Source of the DNA: Citrobacter amalonaticus
Lineage (GTDB): Bacteria; Pseudomonadota; Gammaproteobacteria; Enterobacterales; Enterobacteriaceae
Length of the DNA: 64,000 nucleotides
Direction: 5' to 3'
Assembly: GCF_001559075.2 (NCBI RefSeq)
Contig: NZ_CP014015.2
Span: 2,976,001 to 3,040,000, forward strand
Program-made: the position numbers and the translations under genes
Part shown: one piece after another, positions 25,749-34,004 of the stretch
How positions within the stretch are numbered: position 1 is the stretch's first letter
How the letters are laid out: each line of letters opens with the position of its first letter
Notes under the pieces: generated by a model
Databases searched by the model: none
What the model was told of the DNA's origin: nothing
The model's input: only the letters and a program-made list of their open reading frames with translations

Positions 25749-26965
25749 GATTTCTCCTGGGTTATGAGGGGGGCGGTCAATGCCATCACGGCACTGGCGA
25801 CGGTAAACAGGGCGATGACCCAGCCCATTGTCCAGGGTGTGCCGTCGCTGAACAGGGCCAGAAGCAGCGATGAGATAATCCCACTGCCGTACTGTAGCGA
25901 GCCCATGAGCGCCGACGCCGAACCGGCAACGTTGGGCAGCGCGTCCAGCGCACAGGCGGTGGAGGTGGCGGCGATAATGCCGTTCATCGAGAAGAAAACA
26001 AAAATCGTCCCGACGATAAGGCTAATCCCACCGAATTTCAGCCCGGTCGCCGCCGCCAGCAACAGCGCGGCAAGCGTGGCGATCCCTATGGCAAATTTCA
26101 GTAACCGATCAAGCGGATAGCGATGCACCAGACGCCGGTTCACCAGGCTTACAGCCATCAGCCCCACGATATTCAGCGCAAACAACCAGCCATAATGCTG
26201 AGGTTCGATGCCAAAATAGCTGATGTAAACAAACGGCGAGCCGGTGATAAACGCATACGCCGCAACGTAGTAGAACGTCAGGCAGAGTGTGAATCGCAAA
26301 AACTGTGGATGCTTCAGCAATGCATAATAGTGGCGAAAAACGCCGGCGACAGAGGTTTTCAGCCGTTTTTCGGTGGGTAAGGTTTCAGGTAGCCAGAACA
26401 AGGTCATCAGGATGAAAGCGCCCACGATCGCCAGCAGCCAGAAAATGGCATGCCAGGAGGTGATTTTGATCATCTGGCCGCCCAGCAGCGGCCCGCCAAT
26501 CGGGGCAATCGCCATCACAATCATCAGCGTGGAGAGCATTTGCGCGGCACGCGTCCGGCTGAACAGGTCGCGGATCATCGCGCGCGCCAGCATCGGGCCG
26601 GTACAGGCGCCCAGCGCCTGAAACACTCGCCAGAAAACAATTTGCCCAATACTGGTTGAGAGGGCACATCCCACCGAACCGATGATGAACAGCGTAATGC
26701 CAATGAAAAGAGGCAGGCGGCGGCCGAAACGATCGCTGATTGGCCCCCAGATGAGCTGTGCAATGCAAAAGCCAATCAAAAAACCGGTGATGGTCAATTC
26801 GGCATCACCCTGTAAATCGTTCGCCATCACCGGCATGGCGGGTAAATAAATATCCGTGGATAAGGACGTAAACGCCATTAGCGCACTGAGAATAAGCACA
26901 AAAGTAAGGCCAGTCGATTTACCGGTTGCGGTGAGCGAACACGCCTGAGAGGTAATCATAGTCAT
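25745..26965 (-). CDS. Bcr/CflA-family MFS drug exporter
   Basis: A 406-residue, twelve-helix major-facilitator transporter of the DHA1 Bcr/CflA group. Signatures are SLSTDIYLPAMPVMANDL near residues 34-51, WGPISDRFGRRLPLFIG (motif A) near 73-89 and ACTGPMLARAMIRDLF near 118-133. Family members expel bicyclomycin, chloramphenicol, cysteine and similar small molecules. The substrate here is unknown. The gene is followed by the overlapping cupin gene, suggesting that the pair handles one toxic compound by modification and export. A 17-bp palindrome at 27042-27058 lies 77 bases upstream of the start. Confidence 0.85.
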   Translation of the reverse strand: MTMITSQACSLTATGKSTGLTFVLILSALMAFTSLSTDIYLPAMPVMANDLQGDAELTITGFLIGFCIAQLIWGPISDRFGRRLPLFIGITLFIIGSVGCALSTSIGQIVFWRVFQALGACTGPMLARAMIRDLFSRTRAAQMLSTLMIVMAIAPIGGPLLGGQMIKITSWHAIFWLLAIVGAFILMTLFWLPETLPTEKRLKTSVAGVFRHYYALLKHPQFLRFTLCLTFYYVAAYAFITGSPFVYISYFGIEPQHYGWLFALNIVGLMAVSLVNRRLVHRYPLDRLLKFAIGIATLAALLLAAATGLKFGGISLIVGTIFVFFSMNGIIAATSTACALDALPNVAGSASALMGSLQYGSGIISSLLLALFSDGTPWTMGWVIALFTVASAVMALTAPLITQEKS

Positions 26966-27407
26966 CCATCGGGATATGAAGAGTGAGACGCAGTGTAGCG
27001 TTTTCAGACCCAGAGATAATGGTCGCCAACGGGATAGCCACTATGAATGTCATTCATAAATCCCGGTCAGTAAAAAAAAGACCGGACGGCAAGGATCGAC
27101 CATTTTCGCCCTTTCAGGGATAATGTTTGAAGGTAACCCCTTGTTTATTAATGAATTGATAAGCAATAATTTGCAGGCTTTTAAAGTCAATCATTATTCT
27201 TATTCATCAAACAGAAAATCTACAAAACTAGACATCTATCGAGTTTTCATCTTAAAGTCCTGATGTTGGCACTAGACAAAACTGTCTTATGGTTATCAAA
27301 TGGTTAAATAATATTTCGCTGGATGTAAATGATCGGCCAGATATATGAATGGTCGGCGGGTAATTCAGTGGCTACAAGCAAGACAACACACCCTTTCGGG
27401 AGAAATT
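26966..27407. other. Divergent regulatory region of the MFS and POT transporters
   Basis: A region of 442 bases with no gene. It holds a strong palindrome near the MFS side and a long A/T-rich stretch before the POT gene. No promoter is certain. Confidence 0.4.
27042..27058. promoter_or_regulatory. Palindrome TATGAATG-T-CATTCATA upstream of the MFS gene
   Basis: Eight-base arms around a single T form a perfect inverted repeat 77 bases before the MFS start codon. The size and position fit an operator for a dimeric regulator; the protein is unknown. Confidence 0.45.
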
Positions 27408-28952
27408 ATGCATTCCTCTGTTAATAAAAACGAAAGCCGAACGTTCTTCGGTCATCCCTATCCGCTGGGTTCACTGTTCTTCACGGAGATGTGGGAGCGA
27501 TTTTCGTTTTACGGCATTCGTCCGTTACTGATCCTGTTCATGGCCGCGACCGTCTATGACGGCGGTATGGGGCTGGCGCGCGAAAATGCGTCCGCGATTG
27601 TCGGTATTTTTGCCGGCAGTATGTACCTGGCGGCACTGCCGGGTGGTTGGCTGGCTGATAACTGGCTCGGGCAGCAACGCGCGGTGTGGTACGGCTCGAT
27701 CCTGATCGCGCTCGGCCATCTGTCTATTGCCCTTTCGGCCTGGATGGGCGACAACCTGTTCTTCATCGGTCTGATGTTTATCGTGCTGGGGTCGGGTCTG
27801 TTCAAAACCTGTATCTCGGTCATGGTGGGAACCCTCTACAAGAAAGGCGATGCCCGCCGCGATGGCGGTTTCTCGCTGTTCTATATGGGCATTAACATGG
27901 GGTCATTCATTGCCCCGCTGATCTCCGGCTGGTTGATTAAATCTCACGGCTGGCACTGGGGCTTTGGTATCGGCGGGATCGGGATGCTGGTTGCGCTGGT
28001 CATTTTCCGCGTGTTTGCCGTTCCTTCCATGAAACGCTACGACAGTGAAGTGGGGCTCGATTCAACCTGGAACAGCCCGGTGGTGAAGAAAAACGGTGTG
28101 GGCGGTTGGCTGCTGGCGCTGGCGGTCGGTGTTGCCATTATCGTGACGCTGATTGCCCAGGGGGTGATCGTCATTAACCCGGTCGCCGTTGCCAGTATGC
28201 TGGTCTACGTCATTGCCGCTTCGGTGGCGCTCTACTTTATCTATCTGTTCGTGTTTGCCGGGCTGACCCGCAAAGAGCGCGCCAGGCTGCTGGTTTGCTT
28301 CATTCTGCTGGTTTCTGCGGCCTTCTTCTGGTCGGCGTTTGAGCAGAAACCGACCTCGTTCAACCTGTTCGCGAACGACTACACCAACCGCATGATCGGT
28401 GATTTCGAAATTCCTGCCGTCTGGTTCCAGTCGATCAATGCCCTGTTTATCATCCTGCTGGCTCCGGTCTTCAGCTGGGCCTGGCCGGCGCTGGCGCGCA
28501 GAAACGTGCGTCCGAGCAGTATCACCAAGTTTGTTATCGGTATTCTGTGTGCGGCGGCGGGTTTTGGCCTGATGATGATGGCGGCGCAGAACGTGTTGAA
28601 CAACGGTGGGGCGGGCGTATCGCCGTTCTGGCTGGTGGGCAGCATTCTGATGCTGACGTTGGGCGAACTGTGTCTGAGCCCGATTGGTCTGGCGACCATG
28701 ACGCTGTTAGCACCGGAAAGAATGCGGGGCCAGATGATGGGTCTGTGGTTCTGCGCCAGCGCATTGGGTAACCTGGCGGCGGGTCTGATTGGTGGGCACG
28801 TTAAGGCTGACCAACTGGATATGCTGCCCGACCTCTTCGCCCGCTGTTCCATTGCGTTGCTGATTTGCGCGGCAGTACTGATTGTGCTGATTGTTCCGGT
28901 GCGTCGGATGCTGGAAAACGCACAAGTGAAAACAGAGCAAAAACCGGCGTAA
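27408..28952 (+). CDS. POT/PTR-family proton-coupled di/tripeptide transporter
   Basis: A 514-residue transporter with about fourteen membrane segments. The family signatures are all present: TEMWERFSFYGIRPLLILF near residues 25-43 (the ExxERFxYG motif), LPGGWLADNWLGQQRAVWYG near 76-95, and FSLFYMGINMGSFIAPLISG near 153-172. It imports di- and tripeptides with protons through the inner membrane. I start at ATG 27408 behind a GGGAGAA site, not at the upstream in-frame ATG 27345. It is related to DtpA-D but I cannot say which, if any, is the orthologue. A strong terminator follows. Confidence 0.9.
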   Translation: MHSSVNKNESRTFFGHPYPLGSLFFTEMWERFSFYGIRPLLILFMAATVYDGGMGLARENASAIVGIFAGSMYLAALPGGWLADNWLGQQRAVWYGSILIALGHLSIALSAWMGDNLFFIGLMFIVLGSGLFKTCISVMVGTLYKKGDARRDGGFSLFYMGINMGSFIAPLISGWLIKSHGWHWGFGIGGIGMLVALVIFRVFAVPSMKRYDSEVGLDSTWNSPVVKKNGVGGWLLALAVGVAIIVTLIAQGVIVINPVAVASMLVYVIAASVALYFIYLFVFAGLTRKERARLLVCFILLVSAAFFWSAFEQKPTSFNLFANDYTNRMIGDFEIPAVWFQSINALFIILLAPVFSWAWPALARRNVRPSSITKFVIGILCAAAGFGLMMMAAQNVLNNGGAGVSPFWLVGSILMLTLGELCLSPIGLATMTLLAPERMRGQMMGLWFCASALGNLAAGLIGGHVKADQLDMLPDLFARCSIALLICAAVLIVLIVPVRRMLENAQVKTEQKPA

Positions 28953-28983
28953 TATGCCTGACCGATAATTAACACTCACTGAT

Positions 28984-29016
28984 AAAACCGGCGACTGATG
29001 CGCCGGTTTTATTTTT
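28984..29016 (+). terminator. Rho-independent terminator of the peptide transporter gene
   Basis: AAAACCGGCG pairs with CGCCGGTTTT across a short loop and is followed by ATTTTT. Confidence 0.92.
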
Positions 29017-29553
29017 CCCTCCAGACAAAAAAGTTATTCTGACGAAAGAAACTCGCGCCTCATCATAGATGGCCCCATTCCAAACAGAATTTCACCCTGT
29101 CCGCAGAAATGCCGAACCGTTGTTGCTGAGTCGTCGGATATGACCTGATGAGATTCCGTCGCTTTCCCTCATAAAAATAGCTTCTCACATCATCCCTGAT
29201 GTCTGATTAATGTGGAAAAATCTTAATCGAGTATAAATTTTTCTTAAATACTTCATTCTTTAATTGTATTTAATGAAATAATATGCTGTTTATAATATTT
29301 TTTAAGGAATTATAATCTTCCAAAATTTTGTTTTTAAGATAATTGCATTGTTATCCTGGCTAAGGTCATTTCATTTGTTCTCACGTCTGATATCTGGAAA
29401 ATATTGCCTAAATACCGCAACGAGACTCAGGGAGTTCGTGTCGGTTAGACAGGCGTTAAATAGCCGTTACTTTTACTAAAAATAGACACCTCTGCACTGC
29501 ATTCGATAATGTAATGTATGGCGTGCTGTTATTTTTTATCAGTGGATATCGAG
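29017..29553. other. A/T-rich upstream region of the first autotransporter
   Basis: More than 500 bases without a gene, becoming very A/T-rich from about 29210 to 29340. Such upstream regions are typical targets of H-NS silencing. I see no defined promoter. Confidence 0.45.
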
Positions 29554-32496
29554 ATGAATATAAAGGATCTTAAAATAACACCCCTGGCGTTGTTAATTAG
29601 TAATCTGTTAATGGCAAATAACGCAAGCGCAGTAATTTATGATGAAACTGGCATTATTACCGGAAGCGGAACGATTGCTACGGATCAAGAATATAAAATC
29701 CTTAGTACGTCAGGAGAGAATAATACGATCTCCGTGGCGAACAATGGCGCGGTTACCATTACGAATCCAGGCGGAACGCCTACGGTCTCAGGTCGCGGTG
29801 AATTTGAAAACGGCGACTTTTTGATTTCCAACGGGACAGTGATTGTCGCCAACAGCGGAACCATTAATTTAGGTTCAGGGACTACCGTGAATCATATCAT
29901 CGGTGATGTGATTCCAGGCACCGTGGTGGGGCGACCAGACATCCCGCTGGATGCCGATTATCAGTTCATGTATGCGGTGGGGATCGTTAAGGTCGGTGGC
30001 ACCAGTGCCGCTTATCTCGCGCAAAAAGGCTCGATCGTTGCCGATAATTTGACGATAAATCTCAGCCAGAAACGTGACGGCAAAGATATTGCCGGTATTC
30101 TTGGCAATAAACACAATGGCGTCTTTACCTTAACCGGGAACACCACGGTTAATGCGGCGGTGACCGGGGCGAATGGTAAGAATTTCGCGATCTATGCGAA
30201 GTCGGGATCGAAAATCAATGCCGAAAATTTGACCGTCAATAGTAAAGGAACGCTCTACGCTGTTGGCCTCGATTCGGAATCTGTGGTGGATGCCGATCGT
30301 TCGCTGATTCGTTATCAAAACGCCACGATTACATCCGTCGCCGATCAGTATGCGGACGGTATCAGTGCCAATGCGGGTCACGTTGAAGCGCTTGGCGACA
30401 CCTCTATTGATGTCACCGTGAACGATGCGCATGGCGTGATTTCCGGGATCTGGGTTTCAGATGGTCTCACAGGCGTCGATCTGGATGCGCATGTGACCAT
30501 GGCAGGGAAGACGAGCCTGCTGCTGAAATCGGGCGGAGATAATACCGTTCTCAGTGGCGTCGAGTCCGTGGGTGCTTCGCAGTTTACCAGTAACGACCTG
30601 AACATCACGCTGGACACTCAGGGGCATCAGCAAACAACCGGTACCGGCATTCGGGCCAGTAAAGAAGATGCACTCACTGCGGGTAAAATCGACATTAATG
30701 GTCGTCTGAACATTGATGTTGTCGATACCACCCGCAGCGGGAGCTGGAACTACGTCCGTGCGGACAAGGGCGGCGAAATCACGCTGAACGGCGGGGTACA
30801 GATGGGGGTTAACTACAATGACCCGGACGCCACCGCTATTCTGGCTGAAAATGCAGACTCTCGCGTGACAATTAACCCGCAAAAAATCCAGGTTGTCGGG
30901 ACTATCGAAGCCAATGATTCCGCCGTGGTTGACGTCAGCGCAATCAACCAGTCGCGTTTCGTCGGGGGGACGGTAACCAGCGGCAACGCGGTGAATAACC
31001 TGTCGCTGGCGGACGGCTCGGCCTGGAACATGACCAAAAGTTCTCAGCTCACGCACCTGACGCTGGACGACTCCACGCTGACTTTTACGCCAGCCAGTAC
31101 GAAAATCTTCAAGCTGGCGCGCGATGCCGCAAGTTTCAAAACCCTGACGGTGGACGGTGATTATACCGGCGCTAACGGTAATCTCGTGATGAACACCCAA
31201 CTGGGCGATGACGCGTCACCGACTGACCGGATGATAGTTGCGGGCAACACCTCGGGTACCACCAACGTTAACGTGCTGAACGCTGGCGGCGCAGGCGGCC
31301 TGACGACTGACGGTATCGAGCTGATTAGCGTCAGCGGCAATTCTGACGGTGTGTTTAAACAACATGGTCGTATCGTGGCCGGCGCCTATGACTATACCCT
31401 GCATCGCGGCGAAGGCCAGAACAACAAGAACTGGTACCTGAGCAGCGCCCTGTCTCCGGTGGATCCTGTGTATCCAACCGATCCTACCGATCCGCCGTCG
31501 CCATCTCCGACACCGCGTGAACATGCGGTACGTCCGGAAGCGGGTCTGTACGGTATGAACCTGCAGGCGGCGAACACGCTGTTTAACACCCGTTTACAGG
31601 ATCGTCTGGGTGAAACGCATTATGTGGATGCGCTGACCGGTGAAGAAACCGTCACCAGCCTGTGGCAGCGTAACGTTGGCGGGCATACCCGTCAGAAGGA
31701 CAGCAGCGGCCAACTGGCGATGCAGAGCAACCGCTATGTCATGCAGCTCGGCGGCGATCTTGCGCAGTGGTCTTCGGACAACACCGACCGCTACCATCTG
31801 GGTCTGATGGCAGGCTACGCCAATCAGAAGAGTCGTGCCGAGAACCAGCGTAACGGTAACCGCGCTGACAGTCGTATCAGCGGTTACAGTGTCGGCCTGT
31901 ACGGTACCTGGCTGCAGGATAACGAAACCCACGAAGGGGCATACGTTGACACCTGGGCGCAGTACAGCTGGTTTAATAACACCGTTTCTGGTCGTGGCGT
32001 CGAATCGGAAGAGTATGACTCCAAAGGCTTCACCGCCTCTGTCGAATCTGGTTATACCTGGAAACTGGCGGAGCTCAGCGAGCGTAATACACTGTATATC
32101 CAGCCAAAAGCCCAGATCACCTGGATGGGCGTGAAGGCGGATGAGCACAAAGAAGTTAACGGTACCCGCGTGGAAGGCAATGGCGACGGCAATATCCAGA
32201 CCCGCGTCGGCGTCCGTCTGTTCGGCAAGGGTCACAACAAACTGGACGACGGTAAAGGCCGCACCTTCCAGCCGTTTGTCGAAGCCAACTGGATCCGCAA
32301 CAGCAAAGACTTTGGCGTCGCAATGAACGGTGAGAACGTGAATCTGAAGGGCGCCCGCAATATCGGCGAACTGAAAGCCGGTGTTGAAGGCCAGTTGACG
32401 AAGAACGTCGCCCTGTGGGGGAACGTCGCTCAGCAGATTGGCAACAACGGCTACAGCGATACTTCAGCGATGATCGGTATTAAAGCGTCGTTCTGA
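29554..32496 (+). CDS. Autotransporter outer-membrane protein (AT1), AIDA/pertactin type
   Basis: A 980-residue classical (type Va) autotransporter. I start at ATG 29554 (MNIKDLKITPLALLIS); the in-frame ATG at 29518 would add residues unlike a signal peptide. After the signal sequence, ending near NNASA, comes a repetitive Gly/Asn/Thr-rich passenger of about 600 residues, predicted as a beta-helix. The pertactin-like junction then contains SPTDRMIVAGNTSG and GRIVAGAYDYTL, followed by a proline-rich linker (PTDPTDPPSPSPTP) and a C-terminal 12-strand barrel of about 290 residues ending in Phe. The passenger is displayed on the surface; adhesion or biofilm roles are common in the family, but this one is unidentified. 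It points the opposite way from the two related genes at 34005 and 37164. Confidence 0.9.
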   Translation: MNIKDLKITPLALLISNLLMANNASAVIYDETGIITGSGTIATDQEYKILSTSGENNTISVANNGAVTITNPGGTPTVSGRGEFENGDFLISNGTVIVANSGTINLGSGTTVNHIIGDVIPGTVVGRPDIPLDADYQFMYAVGIVKVGGTSAAYLAQKGSIVADNLTINLSQKRDGKDIAGILGNKHNGVFTLTGNTTVNAAVTGANGKNFAIYAKSGSKINAENLTVNSKGTLYAVGLDSESVVDADRSLIRYQNATITSVADQYADGISANAGHVEALGDTSIDVTVNDAHGVISGIWVSDGLTGVDLDAHVTMAGKTSLLLKSGGDNTVLSGVESVGASQFTSNDLNITLDTQGHQQTTGTGIRASKEDALTAGKIDINGRLNIDVVDTTRSGSWNYVRADKGGEITLNGGVQMGVNYNDPDATAILAENADSRVTINPQKIQVVGTIEANDSAVVDVSAINQSRFVGGTVTSGNAVNNLSLADGSAWNMTKSSQLTHLTLDDSTLTFTPASTKIFKLARDAASFKTLTVDGDYTGANGNLVMNTQLGDDASPTDRMIVAGNTSGTTNVNVLNAGGAGGLTTDGIELISVSGNSDGVFKQHGRIVAGAYDYTLHRGEGQNNKNWYLSSALSPVDPVYPTDPTDPPSPSPTPREHAVRPEAGLYGMNLQAANTLFNTRLQDRLGETHYVDALTGEETVTSLWQRNVGGHTRQKDSSGQLAMQSNRYVMQLGGDLAQWSSDNTDRYHLGLMAGYANQKSRAENQRNGNRADSRISGYSVGLYGTWLQDNETHEGAYVDTWAQYSWFNNTVSGRGVESEEYDSKGFTASVESGYTWKLAELSERNTLYIQPKAQITWMGVKADEHKEVNGTRVEGNGDGNIQTRVGVRLFGKGHNKLDDGKGRTFQPFVEANWIRNSKDFGVAMNGENVNLKGARNIGELKAGVEGQLTKNVALWGNVAQQIGNNGYSDTSAMIGIKASF

Positions 32497-32507
32497 TGAC
32501 AAAATCC

Positions 32508-32540
32508 CCGGTGGCGCAATGCCTCCGGGGAAATTCCCGC
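32508..32540 (+). terminator. Hairpin after autotransporter 1
   Basis: A GC-rich stem built on CCCCGG/CCGGGG follows the stop codon within about a dozen bases. It lacks a T run, so termination is uncertain. Confidence 0.45.
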
Positions 32541-32560
32541 TGACGCCGGAGCTTCGGGGA

Positions 32561-33070
32561 TTACCGTGCAAAACCATTATTGATACAGATTTGCCCACTG
32601 GTACGCAGAGTAAAGGCAATCGTTCCGGGATAGTTACTGTAATAGTTATGCTCTTCTTCCAGTCCTTTTTCCTGCGCCAGTTTTACCGTCTCCAGTGAAC
32701 AGGTACGGTATATCAAATCTTTTTCCATCAGTTTCTGTTTTTCGAGTTGTTGTGCGGGAGGAAGTGCTAACCATTTTTCAGAAAGTGAATAATCGAAGAC
32801 CACGCGCTGACCCCTGGCCTGAATGTTTTGCGCCGTAATGTAATCATCAATTTTCACGCTGGACTGGCCGCGCATTTTTTTCTGTTCTTCTGCTGCCGCA
32901 TATTTTGCCAGCGCGTCACTGTCCATTCCGGCGATTTTTTCCTTATAGGCTGCCACATAGCCTGCTGGCTGCTGATAGTGGTTGCTGTAGGCCTTGCGCA
33001 TATCGTTGTCGCTCATCGTACAGCCGGCGAGAATAAACGGTAATAAAAGAAGTGATTTATTTTTTAACAT
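32561..33070 (-). CDS. Lipoprotein of unknown function (169 aa)
   Basis: A 169-residue protein with a type II signal peptide: MLKNKSLLLLPFILAGCTMSD, with lipobox LAGC and the acylated cysteine at residue 17. The residues after the cysteine (TMSD) lack an Asp at +2, so sorting to the outer membrane is expected. The mature part is mostly helical, with SDALAKYAAAEEQKKMRG and LPPAQQLEKQKLMEKDL, and has two further cysteines (RTCSLE, GQICINN) that could pair. I do not recognise a family. It lies between AT1 (convergent) and yahN and might help surface display, but nothing in the sequence proves it. Confidence 0.8.
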   Translation of the reverse strand: MLKNKSLLLLPFILAGCTMSDNDMRKAYSNHYQQPAGYVAAYKEKIAGMDSDALAKYAAAEEQKKMRGQSSVKIDDYITAQNIQARGQRVVFDYSLSEKWLALPPAQQLEKQKLMEKDLIYRTCSLETVKLAQEKGLEEEHNYYSNYPGTIAFTLRTSGQICINNGFAR

Positions 33071-33206
33071 CAGATTGTTCCCATTCTGCCATTATGGTGA
33101 ATAATTAAACCCGTCTCTCTCTGCGTTAAATTTATTTAAAAGAGAGCGTTTGCTTTTTTTTGGTAATAATGTTTTACAGCAAAGAGAATGGCAGGGGCAA
33201 ATACTG

Positions 33207-33234
33207 CCCCCTGAAACTACTTTATTTCAGGGGG
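33207..33234 (-). terminator. Hairpin downstream of yahN
   Basis: CCCCCTGAAA pairs with TTTCAGGGGG, a ten-base stem with an eight-base loop just after the yahN stop codon on the minus strand. Confidence 0.7.
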
Positions 33235-33241
33235 GAGAGAT

Positions 33242-33883
33242 TTAGCGATGGGTAATGCCTTCATAGATTAACCGTAACGCCAGCAGGCCAATAATCGCGC
33301 CGATGATGCGACTGGCGACACGCTGTATTCTGCCGTATGCCCGGCGCACGGCGGGCAACGAAAAGGCCTGACTCAGAAAGACGCGCCAGATAACCGAAGA
33401 GAGCACAATCCCGGCCCAGGCCATCATTCTTGCCCACATGGGCGTGTCGGCACTCAGCGTGACGGAGAAGATACTGATAAAAAACAGGACGGTTTGTGGA
33501 TTTGACAGATCGGTCAGTAAGCCGCGACGAAAGAACACCGTCCACGGCGCGCTAACGGGTTGCTGCAGCGTTGGCATTTGCGGCGTGGCCTGGTGACGAA
33601 TACTGTTCCAGGCAAACCACAGCAGATACGCGCCGCCGCCAATTTTGATCAGCGAAAATATCGCCTCGCACTGGGTAATCAGCGTCGCCATGCCAAACAG
33701 TCCCAGCCCGGAATAGATTGCGTCACCTAATGCGACGCCCAGACCGGTTAATACGCCTGCGCGCCGTCCGGAGGCCAGACTGGTTTGCACGACCACAAAC
33801 AGATTGGCGCCGGGGTTGAAAAAGGTTAGCACGAACAGGCTGACGGTGAGGAAAACCGCATGCAGAGGTTCCATAAACCACAT
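33242..33883 (-). CDS. yahN: YahN, LysE/RhtB-family amino-acid exporter
   Basis: A 213-residue membrane protein with about six helices. The LysE/RhtB signature FFNPGANLFVVVQTSLASGRRAGVLTGLGVALGDAIYSG lies near residues 22-60, and SNPQTVLFFISIFSVTL near 130-146. It matches my memory of E. coli YahN closely and sits in the same neighbourhood (yah genes, then prp). The family exports amino acids such as threonine or homoserine lactones; the substrate of YahN is not established. A later ATG (33874) could be the real start. Confidence 0.9.
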   Translation of the reverse strand: MWFMEPLHAVFLTVSLFVLTFFNPGANLFVVVQTSLASGRRAGVLTGLGVALGDAIYSGLGLFGMATLITQCEAIFSLIKIGGGAYLLWFAWNSIRHQATPQMPTLQQPVSAPWTVFFRRGLLTDLSNPQTVLFFISIFSVTLSADTPMWARMMAWAGIVLSSVIWRVFLSQAFSLPAVRRAYGRIQRVASRIIGAIIGLLALRLIYEGITHR

Positions 33884-33973
33884 TTCCCTGAATTGGATAA
33901 AGTAACCTCATCATATTTATCACAAAACCAGGGGGATGCGAATGGTGTCACAAAGAGGGAGGTGAGGGCAGAA

Positions 33974-33999
33974 AACCACCCGTGTTACCACGGGTGGTT
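33974..33999 (-). terminator. Terminator of autotransporter 2
   Basis: AACCACCCGTG pairs with CACGGGTGGTT, an 11-base stem with a four-base loop, followed on the minus strand by TTTTC. It begins just after the stop codon at 34005. Confidence 0.8.
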
Positions 34000-34004
34000 G
34001 AAAG

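Noticed and set aside
30457..32235. Long minus-strand ORFs opposite autotransporter 1 (247 and 213 codons)
   Set aside because: Mirror images of a repetitive Gly/Asn/Thr-rich coding sequence. The same shadow appears over AT2 and AT3 (34089-34637, 37248-37796), as expected from the shared barrel.
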